A DNA stretch of 64,000 nucleotides from Oxyura jamaicensis (Eukaryota; Chordata; Aves; Anseriformes; Anatidae), in assembly GCF_011077185.1 (NCBI RefSeq), contig NC_048926.1, forward strand, positions 38,163,749-38,227,748, given 5' to 3'. The notes beneath the pieces were generated by a model. That model was given only the letters and a program-made list of their open reading frames with translations. It searched no databases and had not been told where the DNA came from. The first letter of the stretch is position 1; the number at the start of each line of letters is the position of its first letter. The position numbers and the translations under genes are program-made. This document shows positions 12,591 through 25,299 of the stretch, piece by piece.

Positions 12591-13321
12591 TCGGTTTTTC
12601 TACTTGTGTCTTAACATAGTCCAGGCATGCTGTTGTAGGAACTTAGAGATGCTCAGAATGGCTCACAGAAAAAAAAGAGGCAGAATAAAAAGCCCATGAG
12701 AAGAAAGGGGTCGAAGTATACTGAATTATAGAACAAAGATCTTACACGGTTCCTGCTAAAGCCTCCCATTTATTTCTGTAGCTTTGAACCAGTCTTCACA
12801 AACTGCATAAAATAGCATTTACTTATGCTAGTATTTTAGCTTTTGGATTAGATGTTCAAAAGGGACTCTTCTTAAAAATGAACTCATCTTAAACTTGGTC
12901 AAAACCCTTGGTTTAAATCTTTATTAGTTCAACCTGTGGTAGGCTCACCGGGTTTAAAGGGTCTCTTCTAAAAGATAGACTTCCTGATTACTATTATTTA
13001 TTTATTTATAAATCTGATGAACAAGAAAACATTTTATTGGGCAGATCATAGTGGGAAATATATACAGGCTAAAACACAAGCTAATAGCTTTGTAACATTG
13101 TAATCCTTAGGGGAAATTACATTTAGATTTGTGTTTTAATGGAAACTTTGCTTTGAAGATAGAGTACAATTTAGTCAGTCAAACACCAACATCTCTCACT
13201 GTTGCTAGCAACTGATCTCTTAATCATGAGCTATTCATTTCAAAATGGTTACAGGCTTTAGAACGACATGGTTCTTCTCAGAAGTCCCTTTGTAATACTA
13301 CCATTTGCAACACAGCTCTCT
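12591..13321. other. Unique DNA upstream of the assembly gap
   Basis: AT-rich, with no coding or transposon signature that I recognise, although traces of CR1 could extend a little past 12590. Confidence 0.55.
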
Positions 13322-13421
13322 NNNNNNNNNNNNNNNNNNNNNNNNNNNNNNNNNNNNNNNNNNNNNNNNNNNNNNNNNNNNNNNNNNNNNNNNNNNNNNN
13401 NNNNNNNNNNNNNNNNNNNNN
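13322..13421. other. Assembly gap of 100 N
   Basis: Exactly 100 N, the usual placeholder for a gap of unknown size. The next 18 bases are all C, so a G/C homopolymer or G-rich structure probably stopped assembly here. Reading frames across the gap are meaningless. Confidence 0.99.
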
Positions 13422-13439
13422 CCCCCCCCCCCCCCCCCC
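13422..13439. repeat. Poly-C run, 18 nt, at the gap edge
   Basis: An uninterrupted C18 directly follows the N run, so the opposite strand is G18. Its true length is unknown because the gap cuts it. Confidence 0.95.
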
Positions 13440-14671
13440 GCCACCCTTTTATTATTATTATTATTTTAATGCAGTTTGCCTTGAGGCTCTACCTCCATGT
13501 GTTTTATTATTGTAATTTTTGGATTGCTGGCACCTGCTTTCTGTCCATAGTTTTAAAGCTGTGTATTCTGGCTTGAGTTTCCTCTGGAGGCTGGATTAGC
13601 TGTTTGGCAGGGGTGGCTCTAGCTAGGCATGTGGCACAGGTACTGTTGTTGCTGCGTGGGGATCTGTACTTTTGATAGCTCTGCTTTGTCAGCAATCCCT
13701 GGCAGTGCCCGTTCACTTCAGTGACAGGTTAGGAAGACATCTTCAATGATTAAATGAAAGATCCTCTCTGTTCTACCTGCCAAACCCTGCCTGCAGCCCT
13801 GGTCACACTGCTTTGTTTCTTCAGTTCTTCTTGGCATTTAAAAACAAACTAGGCTTTCACTAAATAATTTGCTTCTCTTCAGTGGATACTAGAGTGCTGA
13901 CTTCCCAGCTCTCCTTAGATAAATCTTTCCCTTTCTCAGTTTGGAAGTGCCCAGCTGTCATCTCCCTCCACCCTTACATATCCTGTGTGGTTACAGAAGC
14001 TTGCCTTAGGCACAACATGCCTTACAATGCTAAGTATTGCAGGGCCACCAGCATTGCAAAACTGCCGAGAGGTGGGACAATTGGCACGATGCTGTGTGTC
14101 TCCTCAAGGACACCAAAATGAACATCAATCCAGGAGTCTTCTGTCTCCCGTACAGGCTACCAGAAACATCTGAGATTGCTTACTATGAAAAGCAGTTTGC
14201 TTTTCTCTTTTGAAACACTTAGGAAGATCCACTTTTCAATAGAAGCTATCAGAGCTCTCATTAACACTATACAGGTAAAGAAAATTAAGATGAAAAGAAT
14301 TACTATCATTTTCACAAAAATGTAGAATGAATGCAGTAAAGAAACCATACTGACACAGCTAGCAATAATTAGCAGTGACAGAAACTAGACTCACACAAAA
14401 TTATTATTATTATTATAAATTTATTGCATTAAATTGAAATCTTTCACTTTGGAAGCTTACAGTTTTTATATATGTTGAGGTTAGGCTTTGCTGGTTCATT
14501 TTTTTTTTTTTTTTTTTTTTTATTGAGCACAAAATTTTTATATTTTTAACTGTCAAGAAAGGGGCAAATCCGTTTGCTAAGTTGCAAATGTGCAACTGAA
14601 GGAGACATCAGACTCCTGCAAAGGAGACTGAGAAAAAATATGGTTCCAGTTCTCCAGCAAATGGTAAATAC
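13440..14671. other. Unique DNA; 13560-14170 less AT-rich than the surroundings
   Basis: No family motif was recognised in the open frames at 13507-13716 and 13882-14173, and no consistent exon structure is visible. A T23 run lies at 14499-14521 and an (ATT)n run at about 14401-14415. The GC-richer block beside the gap is the only place in this stretch where hidden missing sequence could matter. Confidence 0.5.
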
Positions 14672-15267
14672 TGTGGTTGTTTTACTTGGGTGAGCAACAG
14701 AGTTCCACCATGGCCACTCCCTTACTCCCCCTCCTCAAAGCGGAAGGGGGAGAAAATACAGCAAAAAGGGCTCAATGGCTGAGATAAGGATGATTTAATT
14801 AAAGGGAAAAAGAATAGGAATAATAATAATAATAAAAAAGGCCATGCAGAAGCACAGACAGAGAAAGGCAATTACTCTCTACTTCCCATCAATTAATGAT
14901 GTTTGGCCACATCCTGGGAAGCAGGGACTCAATATACTTGGTGGCTATTTGGGAGGAAAGGTGCTTCCACAACTAGAGCCCCCACTCTCCCTTTCCCACC
15001 TTTTATTGCTGAGTGTGACATCACATAGTATGAAATATCCCTTTGGTCAGTTTAGGTCAGCTGCCCTGGTGATGTCCCATCTCTTGCTCACCCCTAGCCT
15101 GCTGGCTCCTGGGGGGTTAGAGGAAGTCCTGATGCGGTGCCAGTATTGTGCAGCAATAGACACAACATTGGTATGAAAGCAGTGCTGTTATAGCTAAAAA
15201 TGCAGAGCACAGCACTGTATGGGCTGCTGCAGGGAAAGTTAACTCCATCCCAGCCAGACACAGCACA
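14672..15267 (-). mobile_element. Solo LTR of an avian ERV, same subfamily as 55309-56019
   Basis: The segment begins TGTGGTTGTTTTAC and ends ACAGCACA on +, giving TG...CA termini. It aligns along its length with the LTR at 55309-56019: shared blocks include ATTACTCTCTACTTCCCA, CCTTTTATTGCTGAGTGTGA and GGGCTGCTGCAGGGAAAGTT. By analogy with the LTR at 45326-45895, which has a clear polyadenylation signal on the minus strand, this copy is also on minus. A TATA-like ATAAAAGG lies on minus near 15001-15008 with a CRE-like TGACATCA beside it. The flanking bases (AATAC and GAAGA) do not match, so no target duplication is visible and one boundary may be off. Confidence 0.85.
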
Positions 15268-17132
15268 GAAGAAGGAGTGATCTTCCAAGTAAAATACTTC
15301 TTATTTCACAAAAAACAGAACGGCCTTCATATATGTAAGTAAATTTGGAAGAGATCACTAGGAAACATTGTTATCATATAGATAGTACAATTTATTTTAT
15401 TTTATTTTATTTTATTTTCCCAAAAAAAAAGTTTGTTACCTACTTAGACATGTACAGGATGAATTGTTATATTATATTACTATATATTATTATTATTATA
15501 TTATATTATTATTATATTAATATTAGATCATATGTGTACCATAAATGCATAGTGCGTACAAAAGCAGTGTCAGAAACACATGCTCCTCAGGAGCATGTGA
15601 CAGCTAATACAAACTCCAACATCTTTAGATTCACTCATGTTTTGCCAGACTGTACATTTGTCCTTTGTTTAAACTTGTATCAACTATCTATTTGTCATCA
15701 TAATTGATTTTGTTCTTTGCAGAGTCTTTTGAAGATATTTATAAGGACCACAGTATTTTCAAGAAGATTAAAGAGAATGCTAATTTTCCAAAAGTCAAGT
15801 AAAACAGAGTTAAATTAGTAGTCTGTTCCTACTTTCATCTGAATCAATTCTGAATCTGAGTATTAACAAGCAGAAACTGGGATTGTGATCACATGGGATA
15901 TCTGCAGCAGCTGAGCAAGGGAGCTCAAATCTTCCGACTTCTAGTACTGTGTTTTAACCACAAAAACACTCTTTGCCTAGAATTGCTCTTTCCTCTCCAG
16001 CACAGCAAAGAGCTTCTATAGATCCATGACAGAAATTCACACAACTGTATTTCCCCTCTAGTTTTGTTTATTTAGTTAGCTGGTTGAAAGAAACAAGTTG
16101 GTGATAAAGATGGTGATAAATGAGTGAAAAAGACTAGGCCAGAGGAAACTGTGTTCAAGCCATCCTACAGAGAAGATGTTAAATTTTTGCAGCCATCCAA
16201 ATTCACTACATCTGAGAAGTCATTAATACACTGAACTTGGTGGACTGTGAAAATTTAACTCATTTGGTCCAATGTGTTTACCAAAATGTATTTCAAAAGA
16301 GTATGTAAGGAAGGAAGCTATGTGAGTGAGAGAGATAGAAAAGCATTCTGGAGTGCGGCTATAGGGGCTTCCTAGTTTGTCATATGTCCATTTCTTTTCC
16401 TCTATTTTGAGGAAGAATTAAGAATTACTTCCTCATTTTTAAAGAATATCCTTTCTCTGGCTTGTGGTAACAGGTTCAAAGATTTTATTGGCAGATACTT
16501 TATACCAATGTACCTCCACAAAAAGAAGGCTCCCTTATTTTTCTAAATTAACTTTATTCTTCCCTAACTATACATATTTGGAGTCGTGTTCTTTTTTTTC
16601 TAGGTATTGCAGAGAATAAGATTGCAAGACACATCTTTTCTTTCAATTAAAAAAAACATAACATTTCCTCCAATAGTTCCTAGTAGATAAAATCTGCTTA
16701 GACTTGTTTAAAATACAGGTGATTTGATCATATGTTTTTTGCAACTCATCACTTTCCTACTTCCCTAGTGCTGCTCAAAAGAATAACTTTGTAACAAGTT
16801 ATATATATGTTAATAACAATATTAGTCTAATTCCATTACATTCTTTGAAGTCACTGAAGTTTTATCAAAATATGCTGAGATCAAATTGAGTATTGAATTC
16901 AAATTACATAATCTTTGCAGCAGTGAGATTCTATGCATTGTCCTTCTTTTTGAGAGCATTCAGTGTTCCAGGTTAACTAAGACTGATAAAGTTCAGTTCC
17001 ACAATACCTACATATGGAGTATGAAGTAAAATTACTTTGTTTCATTTGAATTTGGAGCTTTTGCTATGATATGGTATCATACATGAAGAAGGGATAGAAT
17101 GATAGACCAGTTGCTTTCATTTCAATGACATG
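15268..17132. other. AT-rich unique DNA
   Basis: It contains a (TTTTA)n run at 15391-15419, an irregular TTA/TATTA tract at about 15468-15526 and a 23-bp palindrome at 15577-15599. No coding region was recognised. Confidence 0.6.
15577..15599. repeat. Perfect 23-bp palindrome (11-bp arms)
   Basis: CACATGCTCCT and its exact complement AGGAGCATGTG are separated by one C. It could form a short hairpin or be a symmetric binding site. I know of no factor for it. Confidence 0.9.
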
Positions 17133-17512
17133 GAATCATAGAATCATAGAATGGCCTGGGCTGGAACATATGTCAAAGATCATGTAGTTGGAACTACATG
17201 ATCATGTAGGTTGCCCAAAGCCCTATCCATCCTAGCCACACTTCCAGGGATGGGACATCTACAAGTTCTCTGGGCAACCTATTCCAGTGCCTCACCACCT
17301 TCATAGTAAAGTGTTTCTTCCTTTATCTGATATAAATCTACCCTCTTTTAGTGCAAAATCATTACTCCTTTTCTTGTCACCACAATCTGTAATAAAGTCC
17401 CTTTCATGCTTTCTCTACCCTTTTAGGTACTGGAATAATGCAATAAGGTGTCCCTAGAGCCTTCTCTTCTCCAGGATGAACAACCCCAACTGCCTCAGCC
17501 TGTCCTCATAGA
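17133..17512 (-). mobile_element. CR1 LINE, 3' fragment, old
   Basis: It starts with GAATCATAGAATCATAGAAT on + (the complement of ATTCTATG tail units). It continues with CR1 3' UTR and C-terminal ORF2 sequence (GGGCAACCTATTCCAGTGCC; CTTCTCTTCTCCAGGATGAA) and stops at about 17512. Divergence is considerable and no long frame survives. It contains an internal palindrome at 17178-17203. Confidence 0.92.
17178..17203. repeat. 26-bp palindrome inside a CR1 copy
   Basis: Twelve-base arms GATCATGTAGTT and AACTACATGATC flank a GG centre. Other CR1 copies in the window do not have it at this position, where they read like GATCATCTGGTCCAACC. It therefore arose in this copy, probably by a local template-switch replacement. 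Confidence 0.9.
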
Positions 17513-20500
17513 AGATATACCTCTCATGGGATGTTATAGACTTTAGTTATTGTGTAGTGTCACTATAGCATCTCAAGTCGTGTTCCACATTAAAAGTAGA
17601 AATGAGAACAGCGTTTCATCCCTTTCCTTCTTTTCACTTTATTAAAAGCTTGATCAGTTTAAAAAGCAAGTAAAATATTTAATCAAGTGCAAAATTGAAA
17701 AAACAAACAAAATAAAACAAAATGAGAAGCTTATCAGGAGTTCAGTTTGTAAGAGTTCTGAGATTTTGGTCCTATTCACACACTGTTCCAGTGCATATAT
17801 GTATTATTTTGAGAGCTATAACAAATTTATTATTATTATTATTATTTAAGGAAGGTAAAAATTTATGGAAGACCTTTAACATTGAGAAAGAGATTTTGAG
17901 TTATATTGTAGATTCCACAAGTAGCTGGTGAAGGTGACAAAACTCTGGAACAATGCTCTCTTGATAGGTCCTGATATACCAGCTGAAAGTACGTCAGGTT
18001 AAAAGTTGCAAGTCAAGAAGTTCATGAGAATATAGAACATTATGGGCAGACAGTGTCAGCCAAGATAGTGTTATATCTTTTGACAAGTTAGCAAGTAATT
18101 TTAGCTCCTCCCCCCAGAAAAAATGCGATTGAGTGAGAAATTTATTTTAAAAGCCTCAAAGTTTCATTTTGGTATTTTCAAATTAAATGTTCTGACTTTC
18201 TTTTTCAAAATGGATTTTCATTCAGGGATTTACCTCATGTAAAAAACAAACAAACAAAACACACACAAACAAACAAATACACACAAAAACAAAACAAACG
18301 AAAGAACAACAACGACAACAAATGAAAGAACAACAATGACAACAACAAACAAACCAGATGACCAGCTAACAAACAAAACCCCCCAAAATTCCCATGCTTG
18401 GCAAAAAAAGTGAAACTAAAAATGAACTGATTGATGGTTCTTCAGTTTAATTATCAATAAATTAATAATGGCCAATTATTGGTATATCTATCCTCAAAAG
18501 ACAGTAGAACCCCTGGTAAGGTGCTGTTGGTACTGTATTGCTCTAGTACAGCTAAAATTATCAACTAATAGCTACTGAAAATATTAATTAATTTTTATTG
18601 AAATGTAACTATTTTAAGTGAAAATTACTGCTTTCTGAGCAGTTCATATCTGTAAACAAGCAGGCAATAGGTTTACTTATGAAACTTATATTTCCCCAAA
18701 ACATATTCTTGAGGATCAATATGATATTTTATTCTAGTATAAAGTGACTACTCAAACATGACAGCTAAGCTGTTAGCAAATCAAGTTCAAGTAAGGTAAG
18801 CCTGAGCACTTTTACCCTATCATGAACCTAAGTGTTTCATATTGTAATTGACAAAATTCACATCTTTGAGCATTTCATTTAGACTTTGATAAAATCTGCT
18901 CACAAAGGCAGATGGCAGGCTGTTATTTTTAATTCACAAGCCATGTTAAATATATGCCATATGTTACAGAACTTTTCAAGCACAGCCTTTTGAATGCTAT
19001 CACAATAAACTTATGAAATTACATAAAAGGGAAATCTGAGAGAGAACACCAACACTTCAGGTTACATGGTTGAAAAAGGAAGTGAAAATGGCCTGACATT
19101 CTGCTTTATAAAATACAGTTATCAAAAATACCAAATAATCATTGAAACATCAAAGTCAGTGTAAAAGGGAAGTATTTAGCGGTTTCTGTAGTTTTGTTTT
19201 CTGAATCTAGAAAAAATTCCCTGAATGAACTATATGCACTGACTTATCTGTTTGCTTGTAAACAAAAGGCTTGTGATGTTGCTCCCTATATCTAGCGAGC
19301 TGCATGTGTAGGTTAATAACAGCAATGAAAAAGAAAACACAAACAGTCTGAAGTAAAAGTATTTCAGATAACATTGAAGTCACAGCTGTTGTACAAGGAG
19401 TCATTCAAGTTGCAGCCATCCTAGAACAGAAGTGATGAAAGATGAAACAGCAACTGCAAAAAGTACTGTTATTGTTGTTGTTGATGTTTATTATTATTAT
19501 CCCCCTCAAAAGGACACAGCTAAGGAATGAAGTTCACAGCCTACAAAGAACAATTGACAGGGTTGTACAGGGCTTTAGTAGTGAGTGGAAGATATATCTT
19601 AAAATGACTAGGCGCATCATGTTACTCAGCTTCTGGCCTCTGGATTTTCACAGGCAGCTCAGAGAGACACAAGAGTTGGGAAGTACAACAATGATCCACT
19701 TCAGTTAAACCTAATACAGGAAGAGACATTACTCCCAGGGAGGGAAATAAATGCCCTGGCAGAAAAAGATGGGAAGGAAAAAGGCGTGTTTGAAAAAATC
19801 CTGCATGCAAAGAGGGTCAGAAATCTTGTGACCAGCTGTGGCTGAGGCCTGTTTATGTAGACTCCAACAACAACCATTGGAAAGATAGTACGTTCGACAG
19901 CTCTTGTGCACTACTGATCAGACTGAATGAGAATAGTGAGAGTGTGAATTGGGCTGCCATGAGCAAATGTTGTTTATTTGGTCCTCTGGTTTGCATGGGC
20001 ATGTTGCTGTGGTCTTGGATTTATTCAGCTGCCTAGCACAGCCTGGAGCCACTGGAACAGAAGCTTTAAAGAAATTGTATAAATGTATGTGCAGAACAGC
20101 AAGAACATTTCTATATAGTGCAGAGATGGATGAATTATTCATTATGAATTATTCATAATACAACTTTTGGCATTTTTTCCTGAATACATTTCTGATTTTA
20201 TTTTTAATTATTCAGCATTTTGATCGAATAATTGACACACTTTTTACTACTACCCATCAGAATATTTTTATATGTTCTTGGTTTCTTTATTCAGTATTCA
20301 TCTTAAAATATTCAGTGACACCTGATTAATCCAGCCATTTTTGGAATTCTTCACTATCTTAGATTGCTGAAATCAGTAAGCTAATGAGATCCAGCATTGT
20401 TAGGAAGACTGTTAAAGAAAATGGAAAACAATGTCTCTTTTTTTTTTTTTAAAAAAAAAAAATCTATTTTAAGGATTTACTTATTTTTTAATTTGTGAAC

Positions 20501-21246
20501 ACTGTTTGCTATTTTACAGGACTAAGTATATTCAGAAAAAATCATTTGTTAATAATACATAGATTTGTAACACTAGTAATAATATTGTGCTTAGGCAGCT
20601 TCAGTATTTTCAATGCAGAGACAACCAAAGCATTACAATGGTTTCTGAAGTAGTCAATCACATTCACATTCATTAAGTGGAGTTGGATTGGATTTAATTT
20701 TAAGGTAAATCCAAGATGTGTTAATTCAGCTCAGTGAAGGTGCATGATAGTATAAAACTAAACAAGGAGGAAATGAAATTATGAGAACCCGTGTCTTTAG
20801 TGGTGGTACTTCAGCTTTAAACCAGAATGAAAAAGAACAGATTCAAAGTCTAAGAAAGTGCAGGTTCTCTTTCTGATGACGTGAAGCTGTGAATTGAATA
20901 ACTACCATATCTATACTTATCCATTTTCAATGACATATATAGTGGCTGGAGTCTTGAGAACAGATATAAAACTCCACATAAGTAATGAACATCTTTCTAT
21001 TAGCGCTCTGTTTAGTATTCCTCTAGGGAGTAAAATTACAACTAAAACTCCAAAGCTCTTGAGACTTACTAGAAAATAAACCAAAAAAGGTACAAATATC
21101 ACAATACAGAGCTCCAGCCAATGAACTTTAGATATTGTGGCAGCATTAGACCCACTGTTAAAAACATCAGTCATATTTGAATTCCTTTGGATGCTGTAGG
21201 CTAATTCTCGTCTTTGCACACTGAGTGGTTGGGTGAATATAATGAG
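17513..21246. other. AT-rich unique DNA with CAAA-rich tract
   Basis: No gene was recognised. A CAAA/ACAAC low-complexity tract runs from about 18243 to 18356. A direct repeat GAATTATTCAT occurs twice at about 20131-20156. The open frames near 19442-20158 have no family motif. Confidence 0.6.
18243..18356. repeat. CAAA/ACAACA low-complexity tract
   Basis: An A and C only composition, with degenerate CAAA and AACAACGACAACA units. The block AATGAAAGAACAAC recurs within it with slight change. Confidence 0.85.
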
Positions 21247-21274
21247 AAATAAATAAATAAATAAATAAATAAAA
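21247..21274. repeat. (AAAT)n microsatellite
   Basis: About seven AAAT units. Confidence 0.92.
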
Positions 21275-21683
21275 ACTTTCTACAAACTTTCCATACCCAG
21301 TTTCCATGGAAATGAAAGTGGAAAGACTGCTGGCAGTCAGTAGCTGAGTGTGAGAACTCTCGCTTGCAGATGTCAGTTCCTGACTGTTCGCTGAAAACTG
21401 CAAAGTGTTGGTTTAAAAAATCAGCTGCAAATGATGTCTTCAAAACTGCAGCCCTTAGAAAGAAATTGAAGTTGATAAACCATTTTTAAAATGGGATTTT
21501 TTAAAATACAAAATCTTTACCTTTCTACCTGGCTGCCAAGACAAATCATTTTTGCAAGCAGCTGGACTGGTGACTACATTTCCAGTCAGTATCCTCTATG
21601 TCTAGATTTCCTGTTGGTCCAGAAGTTTGAGTTGATTACTGTTCAGAGTATGCTGAAAGGCTTACCCATTTAAAGAGAGTTTT

Positions 21684-21685
<2 letters not shown>

Positions 21686-21731
<46 letters not shown>

Positions 21732-21739
21732 TTATTTAT
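21686..21739. repeat. (ATCT)n then (ATTT)n microsatellite
   Basis: About eleven ATCT units followed by ATTT units, the same compound structure as at 2131-2187. Confidence 0.95.
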
Positions 21740-22966
21740 AAGAGACTTAAAGGTTTCTCATTTGTTTGGTAAAACTCTTGTGGATTCTGTTTAGATTTTG
21801 ACTGCTAAGATTTGCATAAATTTAACATAACAAAGAAGATTAATGTATCTAATATTAAGTTGTGAAATGACTGCTTTGTGGGCAATAAACAATAAATATA
21901 AAATTTAGTCATATGCTTCAAATAATGGTTGAGAAGCTTTATCCATATTTTGATAGAGTCACACAGTTTGAACCCAAACTTAGGACAGCTGCAGCAAACT
22001 TCTTACTGTAATAAAGATCTATCCTTCTCTCCATATTCCACCCCCCCCAAAAAAAAAAAAAAAAAAGTAAATAAAAGAGCTGGAAATGTATATGCCATTT
22101 ATATCCAATCCACAGTCTCTACGTCCTACCAAAACTTTAAACAATGCATTTATTCCATTGTTTTTTTTTTTTTTTTCAGTTTTTTTTTTTTTTTTGCTTA
22201 AGTAAAAAACTATGGAGCAATAAGTATTAGGTGTTTTTCCTAAAATTACAGTCTTGAAGAGAGATAAGCATTTTTTATGGTATACACTAATTAGCATAGT
22301 TATGCATTATTTTCACTGGATTAACTGTTTGTTAGTAGTTTAATTCAGGTAGCAGTAACTCATTCACAAACAGAATTGTCAGGAGTGTGATAAATAAGTG
22401 GTTGATGTGACATGTAAAGTACACTGAAGACTTAAGATTTTTTTTTCCCCTTTTCCCCTACTCATTAATATAATTTTCATGACTGCTGCAGCAGGTGGAG
22501 TATTTGGTCTTCTTTTGTTACTGAGGAAACACCATTAATAACTGGTCAGGAGATAGAGACAGTATAACCCATAACTGCTAGCAATAGCACAGCCAGCTGT
22601 GGTGCCAACAGTCTGTAATATTACCAAGAATTATGTAATTTATGACAACCAAAATGAGGAACCTGTAAAGCAATTCAGTATCACTTATGCAATGAACATC
22701 ATTTCTAACTAAACTGTGCGAACATACAAGAATAGAAGACAAGACTGTCGTAAAACTTTTTGATTGGATGTTAAATAGGACTGAAGATTTTGACTTTGTT
22801 GATCTCTCTCCACTTCACTGTCTGAGAGCAACCAGTGGTTTAACTCTCTGAACTGATGTAACATACAATTCTTAAATTGTCTTTTGTTTTTAGATGTAAA
22901 AGAGAAATTGAAGGCACCTTTCTACAAGCTTTTATTCTTTCATTCTCCCATCTCCACTTTTTTTTT

Positions 22967-22991
22967 GTTTGTTTGTTTGTTTGTTTGTTTG
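22967..22991. repeat. (TTTG)n microsatellite
   Basis: About six TTTG units after a T run. It resembles the TTTG run inside the CR1 at 29388-29413. Confidence 0.9.
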
Positions 22992-23755
22992 GCTCCAGGC
23001 TGCCAAGATTCATCAGTAATTACCCATCAAAGGAATTTAGTTAATCCCTATATGTATTATTTGTTTGTAGGTTTATGCATTCAGGAGTACTAGAAAGAAG
23101 AAGAAAAGTACTGCAGAGAAAAAAGATTCTCTGTGACCCTCTACCTGAGCAAAGACACTTTGAGAGCACACAGAATAGCATATTATTTTAGCTGTTGTTT
23201 TGCAAAACAGCCGTACAAGTCCCAACAAGGTATTTTTCCTGGAGGTATATGAACCTTCAGAGATGAGAATGAAGCCATTAACTTATCTGACCACTCACAA
23301 GTGGTAGTTTTAGCCAGGTGCCTAGCTTGTGCCCAAATAATAGGTTTCAGAAGAAATCTCATTTATCTTTTGTTCACTATATACAGCCAAACTGGCTATC
23401 TGGAGCTCATTACCCAACTCTTGCTATAGCTGTATGCTATGTATATACATATTATAAACTGGCAGACTTTATAATCGTAAGGGCTGCAGATGTGTTCTGT
23501 TGAAAAAGACCATGGTCTTGAAGCATGTGTTGAGACAGATCAGAATGTCTGTTCCAGCTAGGGTTTTTTGAAGAACGTGGTAATTAACACTGGTGTACCA
23601 CATTGTTCTGCTGAACTGTTTAATCTTACAGTGGGTAAATACTTACCTCTCCTTTACTGGATAGTGAGCTATCAGGAACTGTAAGTGATTCAGTTCTGTA
23701 TTTTCCTTCCTGAGGCTTGTTCAAAATCTTGAAAGACAGGATTTCCAACCAAAAC

Positions 23756-23758
<3 letters not shown>

Positions 23759-23792
<34 letters not shown>
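23759..23792. repeat. Poly-T run, 34 nt
   Basis: An uninterrupted T run ending in TTAA. No retroelement body is attached. Confidence 0.95.
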
Positions 23793-23795
<3 letters not shown>

Positions 23796-23887
23796 CTCTT
23801 GCCAGTGTGATCTGATCTCAAGCCATTTATTATTATTATTTTTTTCTTTCCTCTAGATCATTTGTATTCCTCATTCCCTTGTACAGA

Positions 23888-23987
23888 TATATGGGATATA
23901 TATATATGTATATATATATATACATATATATATGTGTATATATATACGTATGTAAATATATATAGGATATATTTATATATATATATA
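23888..23987. repeat. (TA)n-rich tract with TATATAC/TATGTATA variants
   Basis: About 100 bp, almost only TA dinucleotides with C and G interruptions that keep local self-complementarity (for example GTATATATATATATAC). It is a cruciform-prone tract. Confidence 0.9.
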
Positions 23988-25258
23988 AAATCAGGAGTAT
24001 CCGTTAAATGAAATATTATTTTAAAATATCCATCCGTAGACTTTTAAAATACTTTTTCACAACCTGAACACAACACTGAGGAAGATAAGCAAATAAAGTT
24101 ATCTAATTCTACTCTGTAAGGTATGAAATGACTCATTGCTAGTGGTAGGGAATAGTTGCCTAGGACCAGCACACACTATATATTTCATATTTAACTAAAT
24201 AAAGCATTTGAGAGAGGAAGCAACTAGAGACTCTACAGGCAGAGTGGACATGTCTAGTTCACATTTATTTAGTTTTGGCTTCCTTGTAATCAGGGAGCTT
24301 ATACAGTATGGTTAGCTATAATAGGAATGTCACATCTTCCAGAGTTTTTGTATCCTTCCCATGACTTTCTATTTTCCTGGCTGTCCCAGTTCCTCTTGTA
24401 TATTCAGCTGTTTGCAGAGGTGGTATTGCCAGCTAATTACACTGACGCTAGGCTAAGTAATTCATTTACAATAGTTAAGAGTCTGACTCTTAGTAGCCAG
24501 TCCCATTCAGAACACTGATATTAAACTAAGTGATTAAAAAATTATCTGAGACCTACAGCAACAAAAGAGTAACATGGTTTCTCTTCTGCCTAAGAGCATG
24601 ATTTCACTCTCTGTACATAAACTAGAATACCACTTTGACCATGAATTACATCTAATTTATGCATCTGTAAAAGCTAAGTAAATATGTGCAAAGTAAATTT
24701 TTAAGGTATTTACATGACACATTTGACAATTTCAGTTTTCAGCTAACTCCTTATTGCTGCTATAAACACAATTCTAGCATGACAGAGTTCCCTAAAAATG
24801 CAATGACAGGCACTGTAGAAATCATATAGTGTCTGAAATCAGGAAACATCACATACCAAAGCTATGTATAAGAACTTATAAAATAATATTACATTACTGT
24901 CAGATCAGAACTGTACTTTGTCTTTCATGCTGTGTTGCATGTTTCATATAAGCTCTTCCTTGTATATACTGAATACAGCTCAAGTGGGAGTGAACAACCA
25001 TTAATACTCCTAGGCCCTTTCTTACTGTTCCCTGTTCACACTTTCTATATATATCTAATGTTTTATATCCATAAGATATTGGACTCCTCTGTGATCAGAA
25101 ACAAGGACTGGTTATCTACATGTTAGTACAACACGAGCTTGATCTGAGATGCAATTCCTTGACAATATTAATATACAAGTAATAAATATGGAGTTGTCTC
25201 ATAAGTCCACAACTTGATTGTTCTTTTAATACAGCAATCTATACAGGTGCTAAGCAGG

Positions 25259-25261
<3 letters not shown>

Positions 25262-25296
<35 letters not shown>
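25262..25296. repeat. Poly-T run, 35 nt
   Basis: An uninterrupted T run followed by ACCAGAAAAC. No element body is visible. Confidence 0.95.

Positions 25297-25299
<3 letters not shown>

Noticed and set aside
13268..13576. Open frame spanning the gap
   Set aside because: About a third of it is N and the rest is poly-C and AT-rich DNA. It has no meaning across a gap of unknown size.
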